A stretch of DNA of 64,000 nt from Notamacropus eugenii (taxonomy: Eukaryota; Chordata; Mammalia; Diprotodontia; Macropodidae), in the NCBI RefSeq assembly GCF_028372415.1, contig NC_092879.1, positions 93,086,741 through 93,150,740 of the forward strand, in the 5' to 3' direction. Every line of letters begins with the position of its first letter. Positions within the stretch are counted from its first letter, which is position 1. The position numbers were made by a program, and so were the translations under genes. This document shows, one piece after another, positions 21,780 to 34,208 of the stretch. The notes under the pieces were generated by a model. It saw only the letters and a program-made list of their open reading frames with translations. It ran no database searches and had not been told where the DNA came from.

Positions 21780-22740
21780 CTGTCGTCCATTTTATTTCAA
21801 AGAATCTACTCAGCGTTAGTCTCTTGAACAGGAATGCTTGAAAGTCTATTTCATTAAAGATTAATTTTTGCCCCTTTAAGATTACCCCCTTTTCCCAGAT
21901 CAGTTATTCTTGGTTGTAAGCCTTTATCTTTGGCCTTCTAGAAAACCTTAATCCAAGCTTTCCATTTCTTTATAATGGCAGCTATCAGGTCTTTGTGTGA
22001 TCCTGACTGTGGTTCCTTGGTACTTGAACTGTTTCTTTCTGGCTGCTTATGGGTTTTTTTTTCCCTTTGCTTTGGAAGCTCTGGACTTTGGGTATGATGT
22101 CTCTGGGAGTGTTCATTTTGAATTTTCTCTTAGGACATAACCAGTGGATTTGTTCTGTTTTCTCTCATTTCTCTGTTCTTTTAGAACTGGACTGTTTTTA
22201 GTCATGATTTCTTGAAATATGGTATATAGGCTTTTTTATAATAGAAGTTTTCTGGTAGTCTCATGATATTTAAAATTATTTCTCCTTTATCTATTTTCCA
22301 GGTCAGTTATTTCTGATAAGAGATAACTTGCATCTTCTGCTATTTTTTTAGTCTTACAATTTTGTTCTAGTATTTCTTGTTATCTCATGGAATCACAAAT
22401 CCTCTCTAGCCTAGTCTAATTGCTATGATTTTTTTCTCCTTCCTCTTAACTTGACTATCTTGAGGAAAGTCCCCAGTCCTTCCACTATCCTGCCAGTTCG
22501 TCTCAGATTCTATATCTTTGTCTCCTTTATCGTTTGTCTTAAATGCAATTTTCTCTTTCTTGCTCATTAATACTGGCTTGCTTGGCTTCAGCCCACTTTG
22601 GTGTTCCCAGTTTTGCTCCAAAAATTTCAAACTCTCTTGGTTAAAAATATTTAGACTACCTGAGATCTCTCATGTATATTTTATGACATATAAACCTCTA
22701 GTTGCTTCTTTAGAGGTCTCACCTCAATAATTATTTTGGG
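21780..22740 (-). mobile_element. Old L1 ORF1-region fragment
   Basis: The plus strand is a diverged antisense version of L1 ORF1. 'aacaggaatgcttgaaagtc' (21827), 'agatcagttattcttggttgt' (21897), 'cttgaactgtttctttctggctgct' (22024) and 'tatctattttccaggtcagtta' (22288) match the corresponding blocks of HAL1 and L1 ORF1. Many stops. Confidence 0.75.
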
Positions 22741-22744
22741 GGAT

Positions 22745-23555
22745 GGAGTTGTTTTGCATATGTCTATCTTCCCCTGACATCTTACTTACCTGTTATATGT
22801 ATTTCTGTTTTCTTAGGAAGCATATAAAACTCAGTCACACATGCCTACTTGCTAGAACCTCAAATCACTCTGGGAGGCCTTATCTGAATAGTTAGTATAC
22901 TGGCATCAGGATTCAAGGTGTGAACACAGTGAACTGGAATAAATATTAATTAAAAGCACTCCCTGATGTGACAGCAACATTTGTTTCTCTTTCTCCTTCT
23001 CTTCCCTCCTCCCCCTCCTTCTAAGCTTCATCTCCCTTTTGCCTGGATTAACTTTTTCTGCTCTTGTTCTATTAATGACAGCCGGAAGGCAGTGCTGCTT
23101 CATTTAGATTGTGCCTCCTGTAGGCTTCTCTGACTTTTTTTTTTTTTTTTTACTGTTCCTCTTCCCTTGTTCTCCTTTTTGCTCTCACTGTTCCATTTGT
23201 TCTCTTTCCATTTTCTTTCATTTCTCCTTTATTGTCCTTCAATTTCAATTTCCTGTTTTCTCCTCCCCTCGATGGAGGCAATGTGGTAAGTAGTAGATAG
23301 AAAGCCATCCTCAAAGCTAGAAAGATCTTGATTCAGGTCCTGGCTGTGTGACTTATCCTGTATTCTAGGCAACTCCCTAAGACAATTGCAGAGGTGGCGA
23401 TAGAAGGGAGTTTACTCATCTGAGAGTTCTCTATCAGCAAAATCACAGATCTTATCCCTTTTTTAAGTTTTTGGAGATTTGTGGAAGAATGGTGGGGTGA
23501 GTGTTAAGCCAGGGAACTTGAGGCCATTTTCCTAATAATTCCTCTGCTACAGGGT
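22745..23555. other. Stretch with pyrimidine-rich sequence, nothing recognised
   Basis: Includes T17 (23134-23150) and C/T-rich stretches around 22985-23040. No repeat family was named with confidence. Confidence 0.35.
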
Positions 23556-23559
23556 GTCA

Positions 23560-23710
23560 CAGGGCAGTATGGTATAGTGGAAAGAGTGCTGGATTTAAGT
23601 CAGGAGCCCTTGATTTGTGTGACCTTGGGAAAGTGCCTTAACCTCCTTGGTTAAGTAGATCCCCAAGGTCCCTTTCAGCTTTGTTTTATGACTAGACTAC
23701 ATGGTGTATT
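23560..23710 (+). repeat. MIR-like fragment
   Basis: 'gggcagtatggtatagtggaaagagtgctgg', 'gtgtgaccttgggaaagtgcc' and 'caaggtccctttcagctttg' follow MIR order. Confidence 0.65.
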
Positions 23711-23714
23711 AGCG

Positions 23715-24415
23715 GGAACATAGTCTGGAATGAAATGTAGAGTTCTGGATTCCATTGTAGTCAGTTGGGCAAGGTAAAGAAATCAATGAGACTCACAGGC
23801 GGGTGGAATTGATAAAGTGTTTGTACATGTTCAAGCCCAAGCCTGGAAAGAGGAACCGCTTGTGGTAAAACATTGTGGTCAGAGAAAAATCTTGTCATCC
23901 TTGTTATGACACCCTTCCAAGCTAAATTTAGCAAACTGCGTATTTGTCAGAGACTCTCGCAGAAAGCGACACAACTCTGTGAAAGGCCTGAGCACTTGTT
24001 TCTTCTACTTGTAGCATTTGGTTGGGGGCATGAAATGAATCTCGTGATTCCAGTTGTTTCATGTCTCTGCTTCTCTTCCATCCCTCGCCACTTCATCTTC
24101 TTCCTGAGTTGCTACAAGTTATCAGAAGAGCTTTGTCTTTTGTCTGAGTTTGGGGCACTTTTCTAGCTTTTGGTGACTTCCAAATTGTTTAGCTGTTAGA
24201 CAGCTAGGATTTCTAATGTGGCTCAGTGAAGCATGCCAAGAAGTCACTGTAGATGATTGATGCGTGAAGGTAAAGTACAAAAATTCATTAAAAAATTTCC
24301 ACAAAATTCCCACATTCTTGCTTGTTCGTCTCTATAGCAATAAAATTCATTTATCAACAGTTATAAAAATATATGATGAATGTATGATGCTATCCCATTG
24401 CTGATCATATTTGAA
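23715..24415. other. Stretch without recognised features
   Basis: No convincing repeat or exon on either strand. Confidence 0.3.
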
Positions 24416-24419
24416 GAAG

Positions 24420-24620
24420 ATGCATTCACTCTCATAGGGTCCAGAGGTAGAAGGGATCTTTGACATGGTCTAATCCAACCCTACCCAACCATTTCTACAG
24501 TTAAGGCCCAAAGAAGTTCAGTGACTTTCCCAAGGTCACATAGCTAGTCACTGGAAGAGCTAGTCTTTGAATTCATTTCCCAAGATCATCACTCTCTCCA
24601 CCGTGCCATACTACTATTGT
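24420..24620 (+). repeat. MIR-like fragment
   Basis: 'catggtctaatccaacccta', 'taaggcccaaagaagttcagtgac', 'caaggtcacatagctagtcac' and 'gtgccatactact' follow MIR order. Confidence 0.65.
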
Positions 24621-24624
24621 CATC

Positions 24625-26255
24625 GTAGCTTTTCTGGCCTCCTACACCTATAGAAAAAAAGGCCCAGTCTGTGCTAGGTTGGTCTTGAGGGGAAGGATGT
24701 AGATACTTGAGGAAGACATGGAGTCATGGAGAGGATGGGGGTGGGGGAGTGGGAGTGGGAGTGGGTGCCACGTGTACTGAACCAAACATGGAGAAGGGCG
24801 AGGTGTCTTCCAGCATAGGCTGGAGGTGCTATAACAACGATTCCTCTTCAGATAGGGTTTGTTAGGAAAGACCTTGCTCAGTGTAGCCAGAATGGGCTAG
24901 TGCCTCTTGTCGTAGCCCTTTGGAGCTCTGATTACCTTCTCCGGGAGTTTAGAAATAGCTACTCCTATACTGCTTGCTCACTTTTACTTTCAAAGTTCAG
25001 CATCTATTTTTTAAATAAATATTCATCTTTCCAGAGGTTTCTCTAGTTTTTATTTTAGGGATATAAAGGAACTTTTTAAGTTTCAGAAATCCCTACCATC
25101 CCTACCATCCATCCCTACCTCCAAGAAACTCCTAGGTTTAGTGTGACTATTGGCAGGGAAATAACTATTTGAACCATAGTTTATATCCACACCTTAAAAG
25201 TCATTTTATTTCTAGATATACCAGAGACATATAAATCCAGTAGTAGCAGCATTTAATTATGACATGAAACAACAAAAGAAATGAATCGAGCACTGACACA
25301 TTCTCTGCTTCCATACGTGGAGATGTGCAAATCCAGAGACGTGCAAATCCATACCTCCATGGAAGTTATAGTTTAATTACCCTTCAATCCTTCCCCCCCC
25401 CCCCGAGCCCCCAAATAATGGGAAGACACTCTTCTTTTGCACTCACAGTCTTGGGTGGGGGGAGTGGAGGATGTGCAGCGTGATCTGCTTGTCTTGCCTT
25501 GGCTTTGTAGTTATCATAATCTAAGTTTAGGATTCCATGATGATGACCCAACAGAGTGGTCTTCTCTTAATTTCTTCCGAGTAAAGCTCCTGTTTTGCTT
25601 CTCCCATCCACTCATCCTTGCAGCTCTTTCTTTTAAACCTGTCACCTTCTAGAGCCTCTATACCAATTGGTGTCCTCACCTACTGAGATCACTACACTGT
25701 AGGCTCATATAGATCACAAACACAGCAGCAAATGACATTCTCTGAAGAGGTCCTTTGCAAAGTGTCAGTTAAAATTTGCTAGATTTTTCTGAAATCAACT
25801 CATCAGAGTTGAGGTCAGATTTAGTAAAACCCAAGAGTAATGATGAAAAATAAGATGATGTGCAATTGAGACAACTCAAACTAGAACTACCTAGGTAATT
25901 GAAGATTAAAATGGGAAATGGACAGAAATAACATTCAGTACTTACTACAATAAATTTTACACAGTGCAAATTAATTGCAGCAACAAGGAGACCAAACGAG
26001 CTTAGAAAGTGCTTTAGTCAGCAAACACTGACTTACTTGCCAAAAAGAACAAAATGGCTGCCAAAGACAATACTGGATTAGAACATAAACTCATTTGTAA
26101 AATATTTCAAAGAATGATGGACCATGGTGAGTAGCATTGCCTCATAAAGCAGAAAGAAGCAATGAAGGGCAAAGTGTTTTTCCTTGGCACCTCTAACCCT
26201 GAGACTAACTTGAGGCGTTTACATACTTAGAACTGAATCTCTGAAGTGTAAGATG
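24625..26255. other. Stretch without recognised features
   Basis: Includes a small G-rich minisatellite-like stretch (24,738-24,767, 'gggagtgggagtgggagtggg') and a C12 run near 25,394. No gene or named repeat was identified. Confidence 0.35.
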
Positions 26256-26259
26256 TCCC

Positions 26260-26400
26260 ATACCATAAATCAGTTAACCAACACACATTTATCGAGTGCC
26301 CATATACCAGACAGTATACTAGGCATGAAGGACACAAAAACAAAAATGAAATGTTCCCTGCCCTCAGGGAGCTTATGTTCTTTCAGGAGAAACATACATA
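26260..26400 (+). repeat. Ancient interspersed repeat, 'ttatcgagtgcccatatacc' class
   Basis: 'aacacacatttatcgagtgcccatataccagac' followed by 'tgccctcagggagcttatgtt' is a common ancient mammalian repeat motif. I do not assign a family name. Similar pieces occur at 36,300, 46,200 and 59,825. Confidence 0.5.
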
Positions 26401-29400
26401 TAAAGACATTTCATTTTTAAAAAACTGCGTATTTATTTGTGTGTGTGTGTGTGTGTGTGTTTAACATTCATTTTTTAAAATTTTGAGTTCCAATTTCTCT
26501 CCCTCCAGCTCCTCCCCCATCCATTGAGAAGGCAAGCAATACAAAACATATTCCCATATTAGCTATGTTGCAAAAAAAAAAAGCAAGAAAAATAAAGTGA
26601 AAAAAGTATGCTTCAGTCTGCACTCAGAGTTCATCAGTTTTCTCTCCAGAAGTGGATGGCATTTTTCATCATGAGTCCTTTAGAATTGTCTTGGATCATT
26701 GTACTGATCAGAGTAGTTAAGTCTTTCACAGCTTATCATTACAATATTGCAGTTACTGTATATGGTGTTCTCTGGTTCTGCTCACTTCACTTTGCCGTCA
26801 GTTCATATAAGTCTTACCAGATTTTTCTGAAATCATACCCCTCATCATTTCTTATAGCACAGTGATATACCACAACTTGTTCAGCCATTTCCTAATTGAT
26901 GTGCATCCCCTCAATTTCCAGCTGCTATAAATATTTTTGTCTGTATAGGTCCTTTTACTTTTTCTTTGTTCTCTTTCTCTTTCCTTTTTCTTTGATCTTC
27001 TTTGAGATACAAACCTAGTATTGCTGAGTCAAAGGGTATGCACAGTTTTGTAGTCTTTTAGGCACAGTTCCAAATTGTTCTCCATAATGACTGGACCAGT
27101 TCACAACTCCACTAACAGTGTGTTAGTGTACCTGTTTTTCCACACCCTCTCCAAGCGTTTGTCATTTTCCTTTTCTATCATGTTAGCCAAACTCATAGAT
27201 GTGAGGAGGTACCTTAGAGTTGTTAATTTGCGTTTCTCTAATCAGTGATTCAGAGTATTTTTTATGTGGCTATTGATAGCTTTGACTTATTGTTCTGAAA
27301 GTTTCCCGTTCATATCCTTTGATCATTTATCAATTGGAGAATGGTTCTTATTTTTATAAATTTGGTTCAGTTTCCAATATATTTAAGAAATGAGACCTTT
27401 ATCAGAGAAATTTGCTGTAAAACTGTTACCTATTTCCTGCCTTCTAATTCTGGCTACATTGTTTTTAGCTGTGCAAAGCCTTTTTAATTTCATGTAATGA
27501 AAATAATCTATTTTACTTCTTGGAATTCTCTCATCTCTTCTTTGGTCATAAACTCTTCCCTTATCCATAGATTTGACAGGTAGATTTTTCCATCCTTCCC
27601 TAATTTGCTTATGATATATCAAAAATGTTTCATTTTTGTCTTTATATCTAAATCATGTACTCATTTTGACTTTATCTTGGTATATGGTGTGAGATGTTGG
27701 TCTGTGCCTAGTTTCTGCTAAACTACTTTCTTGTTTTCCCTGTAATTTTTGTCACATAATGAGTTCTTGCCCCAATAGCTGGGATCTTGGGGTTTATCAA
27801 ACACTAGATTACTATGGCTGTTTATTACTATATATTGCATACCTAATCTATTCCAGTCATCCACCACTCTGTTCTTAGTCAGTACTAAATTGTTTTGATG
27901 AATACTGTTTTGTAATATACTTTGAAATCTGGTACTGCTAGGCTGCTTTACTTCAATTTTTTCCCTCATTGATTTCCTTGATATTCTTGGCCTTTTGTTC
28001 TTCCAGATGAATCTTGTTATTTTTTTCTAACCTGTAAAATAATTCTTTGGTAGTTTGCCTGGTATGTTACTGAATAAGTAAATTAATGTATGTAGAATTG
28101 TAATTTTTATTATATTGTCTCAGCCTACCCATGAGCAGTGCATATTTCTTCATTTTAGATCTGTCTTTATTTGTGTGAAAAGTGTTTTGTAATTTATATA
28201 GTTCCTGTATGTATCTTGGTAGGTAAACTCCCAAGTATTTTATACTGTCTGCAGTTATTTTAAGTGGAATTTCTTGTTCTTTCTATTCCTGCTGGGTTTT
28301 GTTGGTAATATGTAGAAATGCTAAGGATTAATGTAGGTTTATTTTACATCTTGCAACTTTGTTCAAGCTGTTCATTGTTTCAGCTAGTTGATTCTCTAGG
28401 GTTCTCTAAATATACTGTCATATCATAAACAAAGAATGATAGTTTTGTTTCCTTGTTACCTATTTTTATTCCTTCTTATTCTTGTCTTATACCTGTAGTT
28501 AGCATTTCTAGTATAATCCTGAGTAATAATGATGGTAATGAACATCCTTGCTTCACCCCTGATGTTATTATAAGGGAAGGCTCCTAGTTTATTCCCATTA
28601 TACATAATGCTTGCTCTTGGTTTCAGATGGATACTACTTATCATTTTAAGAAAAGTTCCATTTATTCCTATGCTTTTTAGTGTTTTTAATAGGAGTTTTA
28701 TATTTTGTAAAAAAATTTCTGCATCTATTGAGATAATCATATGATTTTTGTTATTGATAAGGGTCAGTTATGCTTATAGTTTTCCTATTACTGAACCAGT
28801 CCTGCATTCTTTGTATAAATCCCACTTGGTAATAGTGTATGATCTTTGTAATACATTGCTGTTACCTCTTTACTAATATTTTATTTAACCTTTTTGTATC
28901 AATATTTATTGGGGAAATTGGTCTGTAGGTTTCTTTCTCTGTTTTTGCTCTCCCTGGGTTAGCTATCAAAACCATATGTATGCTGTAGAAGGAGTTTGAT
29001 AAGACTCCTTTATCTAGTTTTTCAAACAGTTTATATGGTATTAGAATTAATTGTTTTTTTTTTATTTAACTGTTATTCATTTTCACAAAATTTTGGGTTA
29101 CAAATTTTCTCCCCTTTTCTCCCCTCCCCTCCCCCCCCAAACACCAAGCATTCTAATTGCCCCTACGAAACAATCTGCTCTCTCTTCTATCATCCCTCTC
29201 TGCCCTTGTCTCCGTCTTCTCTTTTGTCCTGTAGGGCCAGATAGCTTTCTATACCCCTTTACCTGTATTTCTTATTTCCTAGTGGCAAGAACATTACTCG
29301 ACAGTTGATCCTAACACTTTGAGTTCCAACTTCTTTACCTCCCTCCCTCTCCACCCCTTCCCTTTGGAAGGCAAGCAATTCAATATAGGCCAAATCTGTG

Positions 29401-30053
29401 TAGTTTTGCAAATGACTTCCATAATAGTTGTGTTGTATAGGACTAACTATATTTCCCTCCATCCTATCCTGTCCCCCATTACTTCTGTTCTCTTTTGATC
29501 CTATCCCTCCCCATGAGTGTTGACCTCAAATTGCACTCTCCTCCCCATGCCCTCCCTTCCGTCATCCCCCCCACCCTGCTTGTCCCCTTGTCCCCCACTT
29601 TCCTGTATTGTGAGATAGGTTTTCCTACCAAAATGAGTGTGCATTTTATTCTTTCCTTTAGTGGAATGTGATGAGAGTAGACTTCATGTTTTTCTGTCAC
29701 CTCCCCTCTTTATCCCTCCACTAATGAGTCTTTTGCTTGCCTCTTTTATGAGAGATAATTTGCCCCATTCAATTTCTCCCTTTCTCCTTTCAATATATTT
29801 CTCTCTCACTGCTTGATTTCATTTTTCTTTTTTTTTTAAGATATGATCCCATCCTCTTCAATTCACTCTGTGCACTCTGTCTCTATGTATGTGTGCGTGT
29901 GTGCATGTGTGTGTGTGTACTCCCACCCAGTACCCAGATACTGAAATGTTTCAAGAGTTACAAATATTGTCTTTCCATGTAGGAATGTAAACAGTTCAAC
30001 TTTAGTAAGTCCCTTATGACTTCTCCTTGCTGTTCACCTTTTCATGGTTCTCT

Positions 30054-31142
30054 TCATTCTTGTGTTTGGAAGTCAAATTTTCTTTTCAGCTCTGGTCTTT
30101 TCATCAAGAATGCTTGAAAGTCCTCTATTTCATTGAAAGACCAATTTTTCCCCTGAAGTATTATATTCAGTTTTGCTGGGTAGGTGATTCTTGGTTTTAG
30201 TCCTAGTTCCTTTGACTTCTGGAATATCCTATTCCATGCCCTTCGATCCCTTAATGTAGAAGCTGCTAGATCTTGTGTTATCCTGATTGTATTTCCACAA
30301 TACTTGAATTGTTTCTTTCTAGCTGCTTGCAATATTTTCTCCTTGACCTGGGAATTCTGGAATTTGGCCACAATGTTCCTAGGAGTTTCTCTTTTTGGAT
30401 CTCTTTCAGGTGGTGTTCTGTGGATTCCTTGAAGACTTATTTTGCCCTGTGGTTCTAGAATCTCAGGGCAGTTTTCCTTGATAATTTCATGAAAGATGAT
30501 GTCTAGGCTCTTCTTTTGATCATGGCTTTCAGGTAGTCCCATCATTTTTAAATTGTCTCTCCTGGATCTATTTTCCAGGTCAGTTGTTTTTCCAATGAGA
30601 TATTTCACATTATCTTCCATTTTTCCATTCTTCTCTCTTTGTTCTGTGATATCCTGCTTTCTCATAAAGTCCTTAGCCTCCATCTGTGCCATTCTAGTTT
30701 TGAAAGAACTATTTTCTTCAGTGAGCTTTTGAATCTCCTTTTCCATTTGGCTAATTCTGCTTTTGAAAGCATTCTTCTCCTCATTGGCTTTTTGAGCCTC
30801 TTTTGCCAATTGAGTTAGGCTAGTTTTCAAGGTGTTATTTTCTTCAACATTTTTTTGGGTCTCCTTTAGCAGGGAGCTGATCTGCTTTTCATGCTTTTCT
30901 TTCATCTCTCTCATTTCTCTTCCCAGTTTTTCCTCCACCTCTCTAACTTGATTTTCAAAATTCTTTTTGAGCTCTTCCATGGCCTGAGCCCATTGGGTGG
31001 GCTGGGACACAGAGGCCTCGATTTCTGTGTCTTTGCCTGATGGTAAGCATTGTTCTTCCTCATCAGAAAGGAAGGGAGGAAATGCCTGTTCTCCCAGAAA
31101 GTAGCCTTCAATAGTCTTATTTCTTTTCCCTTTTCTGGGCAT
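30054..31142 (-). CDS. HAL1 ORF1: L1-ORF1p-like RNA-binding protein, uninterrupted
   Basis: A 362-residue protein. Order: basic N-terminus MPRKGKRNKTIEGYFLGEQA; acidic linker (SDEEEQCLPS); a long coiled coil from about residue 50 to 185 with ENNTLKTSL and EENSSFKTRM heptads; an RRM starting near DNLKMMGLPESHDQ; and a C-terminal domain with RNIVAKFQ, EKILQAARKKQFKY, RITQDLAASTLRDRRAW and RITYPAK. L1 ORF1p forms trimers and binds RNA with chaperone activity in the cytoplasmic RNP. Here it stands without a partner ORF2. It ends FDFQTQE at 30,054. Copies 3 and 4 encode nearly the same protein. Whether it is expressed cannot be told. Confidence 0.9.
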   Translation of the reverse strand: MPRKGKRNKTIEGYFLGEQAFPPFLSDEEEQCLPSGKDTEIEASVSQPTQWAQAMEELKKNFENQVREVEEKLGREMREMKEKHEKQISSLLKETQKNVEENNTLKTSLTQLAKEAQKANEEKNAFKSRISQMEKEIQKLTEENSSFKTRMAQMEAKDFMRKQDITEQREKNGKMEDNVKYLIGKTTDLENRSRRDNLKMMGLPESHDQKKSLDIIFHEIIKENCPEILEPQGKISLQGIHRTPPERDPKRETPRNIVAKFQNSQVKEKILQAARKKQFKYCGNTIRITQDLAASTLRDRRAWNRIFQKSKELGLKPRITYPAKLNIILQGKNWSFNEIEDFQAFLMKRPELKRKFDFQTQE

Positions 31143-31516
31143 TTTTCCAGCCAGTGACTTGACCTCTGAATATTCTCCTCACACCCACCTCGCCTCCTGG
31201 TCCTCCCAGCCAGCGTTTGGGGTCTGAGATTCAAATGCTGCTTCCCTCCTTAGGGCTTTTGGCGGGGGGCAGGGCTGCTATTCAGTGTGAGAATTAAGTT
31301 CAGGTGGTCAGGTCGGGGCAGGGCCGCCTCTCAGGCTCAGTTCCCTCAGGGGGTTTATGCACAGACCTTCCACAATGGATCCAGGCTCCCGCCCGCTTGG
31401 GGAGCCCCTGTCTGCAGCCACCTCTCAGCTTCTACCTCCCGGGAGGGCCCGAATCATGGGGGCACCCCACTCCCCTCTCAACCTGCCAAAGAGACTCTCT
31501 CACCGACCCCCATCAC

Positions 31517-31830
31517 CTGTGGGTGGAGGGGCTTGTGCTGCCGCTGGAGATCCCGTCCCTGAAGCCTGCTCGGATCTGTACCTCTCAGAGCCGCGGCTGC
31601 CGCAGGTCTGGGCTGGGCTCCACGTCTGCAGCGCGACAGACCTTTTGCCAGAGGTTTGCAGGTCCCTCTGTGTGGAGGGACCCGCATGGCCGCTGGAGAT
31701 CCCGTCCCCGAAGCCCGCTCGGATCTTTTCCTCACGGTGTCGCGGCCGCTGCAGGGCTGCCCTCAGCTCCCAGTCCTGGCGCCCAGTCCGCAGCGCGAAG
31801 GACCCCCCGCGAGAGGTTTGCAGGTCTCTC
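31517..31830. repeat. Two-unit tandem repeat in the 5' UTR of HAL1 copy 2
   Basis: Units of about 152 bp (31,517-31,668) and 162 bp (31,669-31,830) each run from 'tgtgg(g)tggaggg' through 'ctggagatcccgtccc', 'gctcggatct' and 'agcgcga' to 'gaggtttgcaggtc'. The units differ at many positions. Copies 1, 3 and 4 have one unit only. Confidence 0.8.
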
Positions 31831-32523
31831 CAGAACAGAAATCTCCCTCGCTCCAATATTCCGTGGTCTCTGGGTGCAGAATTCGTCCTGGGTTGGTCCC
31901 CTCTAGCCGTTCTGTGGTTTGTGGGTTCGGAGCTATGTGTATGTGCGTCTTTCTACTCCGCCATCTGGAATTAAATGTTTTTTAAAAATTTGGTAGAATT
32001 TGCTTGTGAATCCATCTGGTCCTAGGGATGTTTTCTTAAGGAACTCATTTATGGCTTGTTCAGTTTCTTTTTCTAAAATGAGGTTAAGCGTTCTATTTTC
32101 TCTTCTGTTAATCTGGGCAATTTATATCCTTGTAAGTATTCATCCATTCAATTTAGATGGTCAGTTTTATTGGCATATCATTGGGCCAAATCGATCCTAA
32201 TAATTGCTTTAATTTTGTCTTCATTGGTGGTCCATTCACACTTTACATTTTTGATACTAGTAATTTGGCTTCTTTATTTTTAAAAATCAAATTGACCAAT
32301 GGTTTATTTAATTTGTTTGGTTTTTTTTCATAAAGTAAGATCCTAGTTTTATTTATTAGTTCAAATTTTTTTACTTTCAATTTTATTAATTTTGATTTTC
32401 AGAATTTATATTTTAGTGTTAAATTGGGGATTTATTATTTCTTCTTCTAGTTTTTTTTTTATTAGTAGCACACCTGATTGATTGATTTGCTCTTTCTCTC
32501 TTTTACTGATGTAAGTATTTAGA

Positions 32524-32727
32524 GTGAGGTAGTTGCAGCTTTGAGGCTATATGTGGCCCTCTAGGTCCTCAAGTGTGGCCCTTTGACTGAATCCAAACTT
32601 CACAGAACAAATGCCCTTAATAACAGGATTTGTTCTGTAAAACTTGGACTCAGTTACAAGGCCACATTCGAGGACCTGTAAGGTCACATGTGGCTTCAAA
32701 GCTGCAAATTTCTCAGCCCTGGTTTAG
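32524..32727. mobile_element. hAT-type MITE
   Basis: A roughly 200-bp near-palindromic element lies in the old L1. The left end 'gttgcagctttgaggctat' mirrors the right end, whose complement reads 'tttgcagctttgaagccac'. Flanks 'atttagag' and 'gtttagag' agree at 7 of 8 bases, fitting a hAT 8-bp duplication. Non-coding. Confidence 0.6.
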
Positions 32728-33359
32728 AGATACAGATTTTCCCCAAATACTGCTTTGGCTGCATCCCACAGATTTTGTACATTGTCTCATTGTTGTCATT
32801 ATCTTTAATGAAATTATTGTTTCCTTGATTTGTTCTTTAGGATTACATTATTTGGTTTCCAGTTAATTTTTAATGTATGTTTTCAGTGCTCCTTACTGAA
32901 TGTAATTTTATTGCTTTATCGTTTAAACAAGATGGACTTAATCTTTCTGCTTTTATGCATTTATGTATGAGTGTTTTATGCCCCAATACCTGACCAGTTT
33001 TTGTGAAGATGCCATGTATAGCTGAAAAAAGGCATATGCCTTTATATTCCCATTTATTTTTCTACAGAGGTCTATCATATCTAGCTTTTCCAAAATTCTA
33101 TTTATCTCCTTAACTTCTTTCTTATTTATTTTGTCACTAGATTTATTTAGTTCTGAAAGGGGAAAGTTAAAGGCCTTCACTAGCATAGTTTTACTGTCTG
33201 TTTCCTCCTGTAATTCATTTAACTTTTCCTTTAAGAATCTGGATGTTCTGATATTTGATGTATATATGTTTAGTATTGATATTCGTTGTCTATGATACTT
33301 TTTTAGCAAAATGTAAGTTTCCCAGATTATTTATTTTAATTAGGTCTAGTTTTGCTTTT

Positions 33360-33611
33360 AGGAAGTAGGTGACTCTGTGATAGAGCACTGGACCTGGAGT
33401 CAGGAAGACCTGAATTCAAATCTTGCTCCAGACACTAGTAGCTGTGTAATCCTGGGCAAATCACCTAACCCTGTTTGTCTCAGTTTCCTCATCTGTAAAA
33501 TGAGCTGGAGAAGGAAATGGCAGACCATTTCAGTATTTGTGCCAGAAACCCCCCCTTCCCCCAAGTCCAAATGGAGTCATGAAGAGTTGGACATGAGTGT
33601 AACAACAGCAA
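33360..33611 (+). repeat. tRNA-headed marsupial SINE, full length
   Basis: 'ggacctggagtcaggaagacc', 'gtaatcctgggcaaatcacc', 'cagtttcctcatctgtaaaa', 'gagctggagaaggaaatggc' and 'gaagagttggacatgag' are in order, ending in an aacaacagcaa tail. Flanking 'agttttgctttt' (33,348-33,359) and 'agtttggctttt' (33,612-33,623) form a 12-bp duplication with one mismatch. Confidence 0.85.
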
Positions 33612-33728
33612 AGTTTGGCTTTTGCTTTATCTGAGATCGTAATTGTTATCCCCTCCCTTTTTTGCTTCAGGTGAAGCATAATGTTTCAGCCCTTTACTTA
33701 ACTCTATGTGTCTTTGTGTTTCAAGTGT

Positions 33729-34208
33729 TTTTTAATAAATATTTTATTTTTCCAATACACATAAAAATAATTTTAAGATTCTTTTTTTTAAATTTTGAGT
33801 TCCAAATTCTTTCTCTCCCTTCCTCCCCTCCTTGTCATTGAGAAGGCAAGCAATTTTATATAGGTTATACACGTGCAGTCATACAAAACATATTTCCATA
33901 TTAGTCATGTTCTGAAAGAAACAGAGACCAAAAAATCCCCCCCCCCAAATAAAGTTCAAAAATAAGTATGTTTTGAGCTGAATTCAGACTCCATCAGTTC
34001 TTTCTCTGAAGGCAGATAGAATTTTTTATCATAAGTCCTTGAGAATTGTCTTGGTTCATTGTATTGCTCAGAATACCTAAGCCACTCACAATTGATCATC
34101 ATGCAGTATTGCTGTTACTGTGTATACTGTTCTCCTGGTTCTGCTCACTTCACTTTGCATCAGTTCATGAAAATCTTTCCAGGTATTTTTTTAAACATCC
34201 TGTTTGTA
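33729..34208 (-). mobile_element. 5'-truncated L1 tail inserted in the old L1
   Basis: A 480-bp L1 3' end (antisense on plus: 'ttttgagttccaaattctttc', 'gagaaggcaagcaatttt', 'cctggttctgctcacttcac') is bounded by a perfect 10-bp duplication 'tttcaagtgt' (33,719-33,728 and 34,209-34,218). It interrupts the endonuclease-region sequence of the older element. Confidence 0.88.

Larger units (their letters stand above)
29059..31967 (-). mobile_element. HAL1-type (ORF1-only) LINE, copy 2, open ORF1
   Basis: A 2.9-kb element is inserted in the old L1 and flanked by 'gaattaattgttttt' (29,044-29,058) and 'gaattaaatgttttt' (31,968-31,982), a 15-bp duplication with one mismatch. The 5' end lacks the first dozen bases of the terminus seen in copy 1 and begins within CAGATGGCGGAGTAG. 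The 5' UTR (31,143-31,967) is longer than in other copies because of a tandem unit. ORF1 is open, the 3' region of about 1 kb has no ORF2, and an A-rich tail is present. The L1 sequence on either side joins up when the element is set aside. Confidence 0.92.

Noticed and set aside
18140-22740. L1 sense piece and L1 ORF1 antisense piece either side of HAL1 copy 1 read as one L1 with a 5' inversion
   Set aside because: Twin-priming inversions place the inverted 5' part before the sense 3' part. Here the order is reversed, and the ORF1 piece is much more diverged. Two separate insertions fit better.
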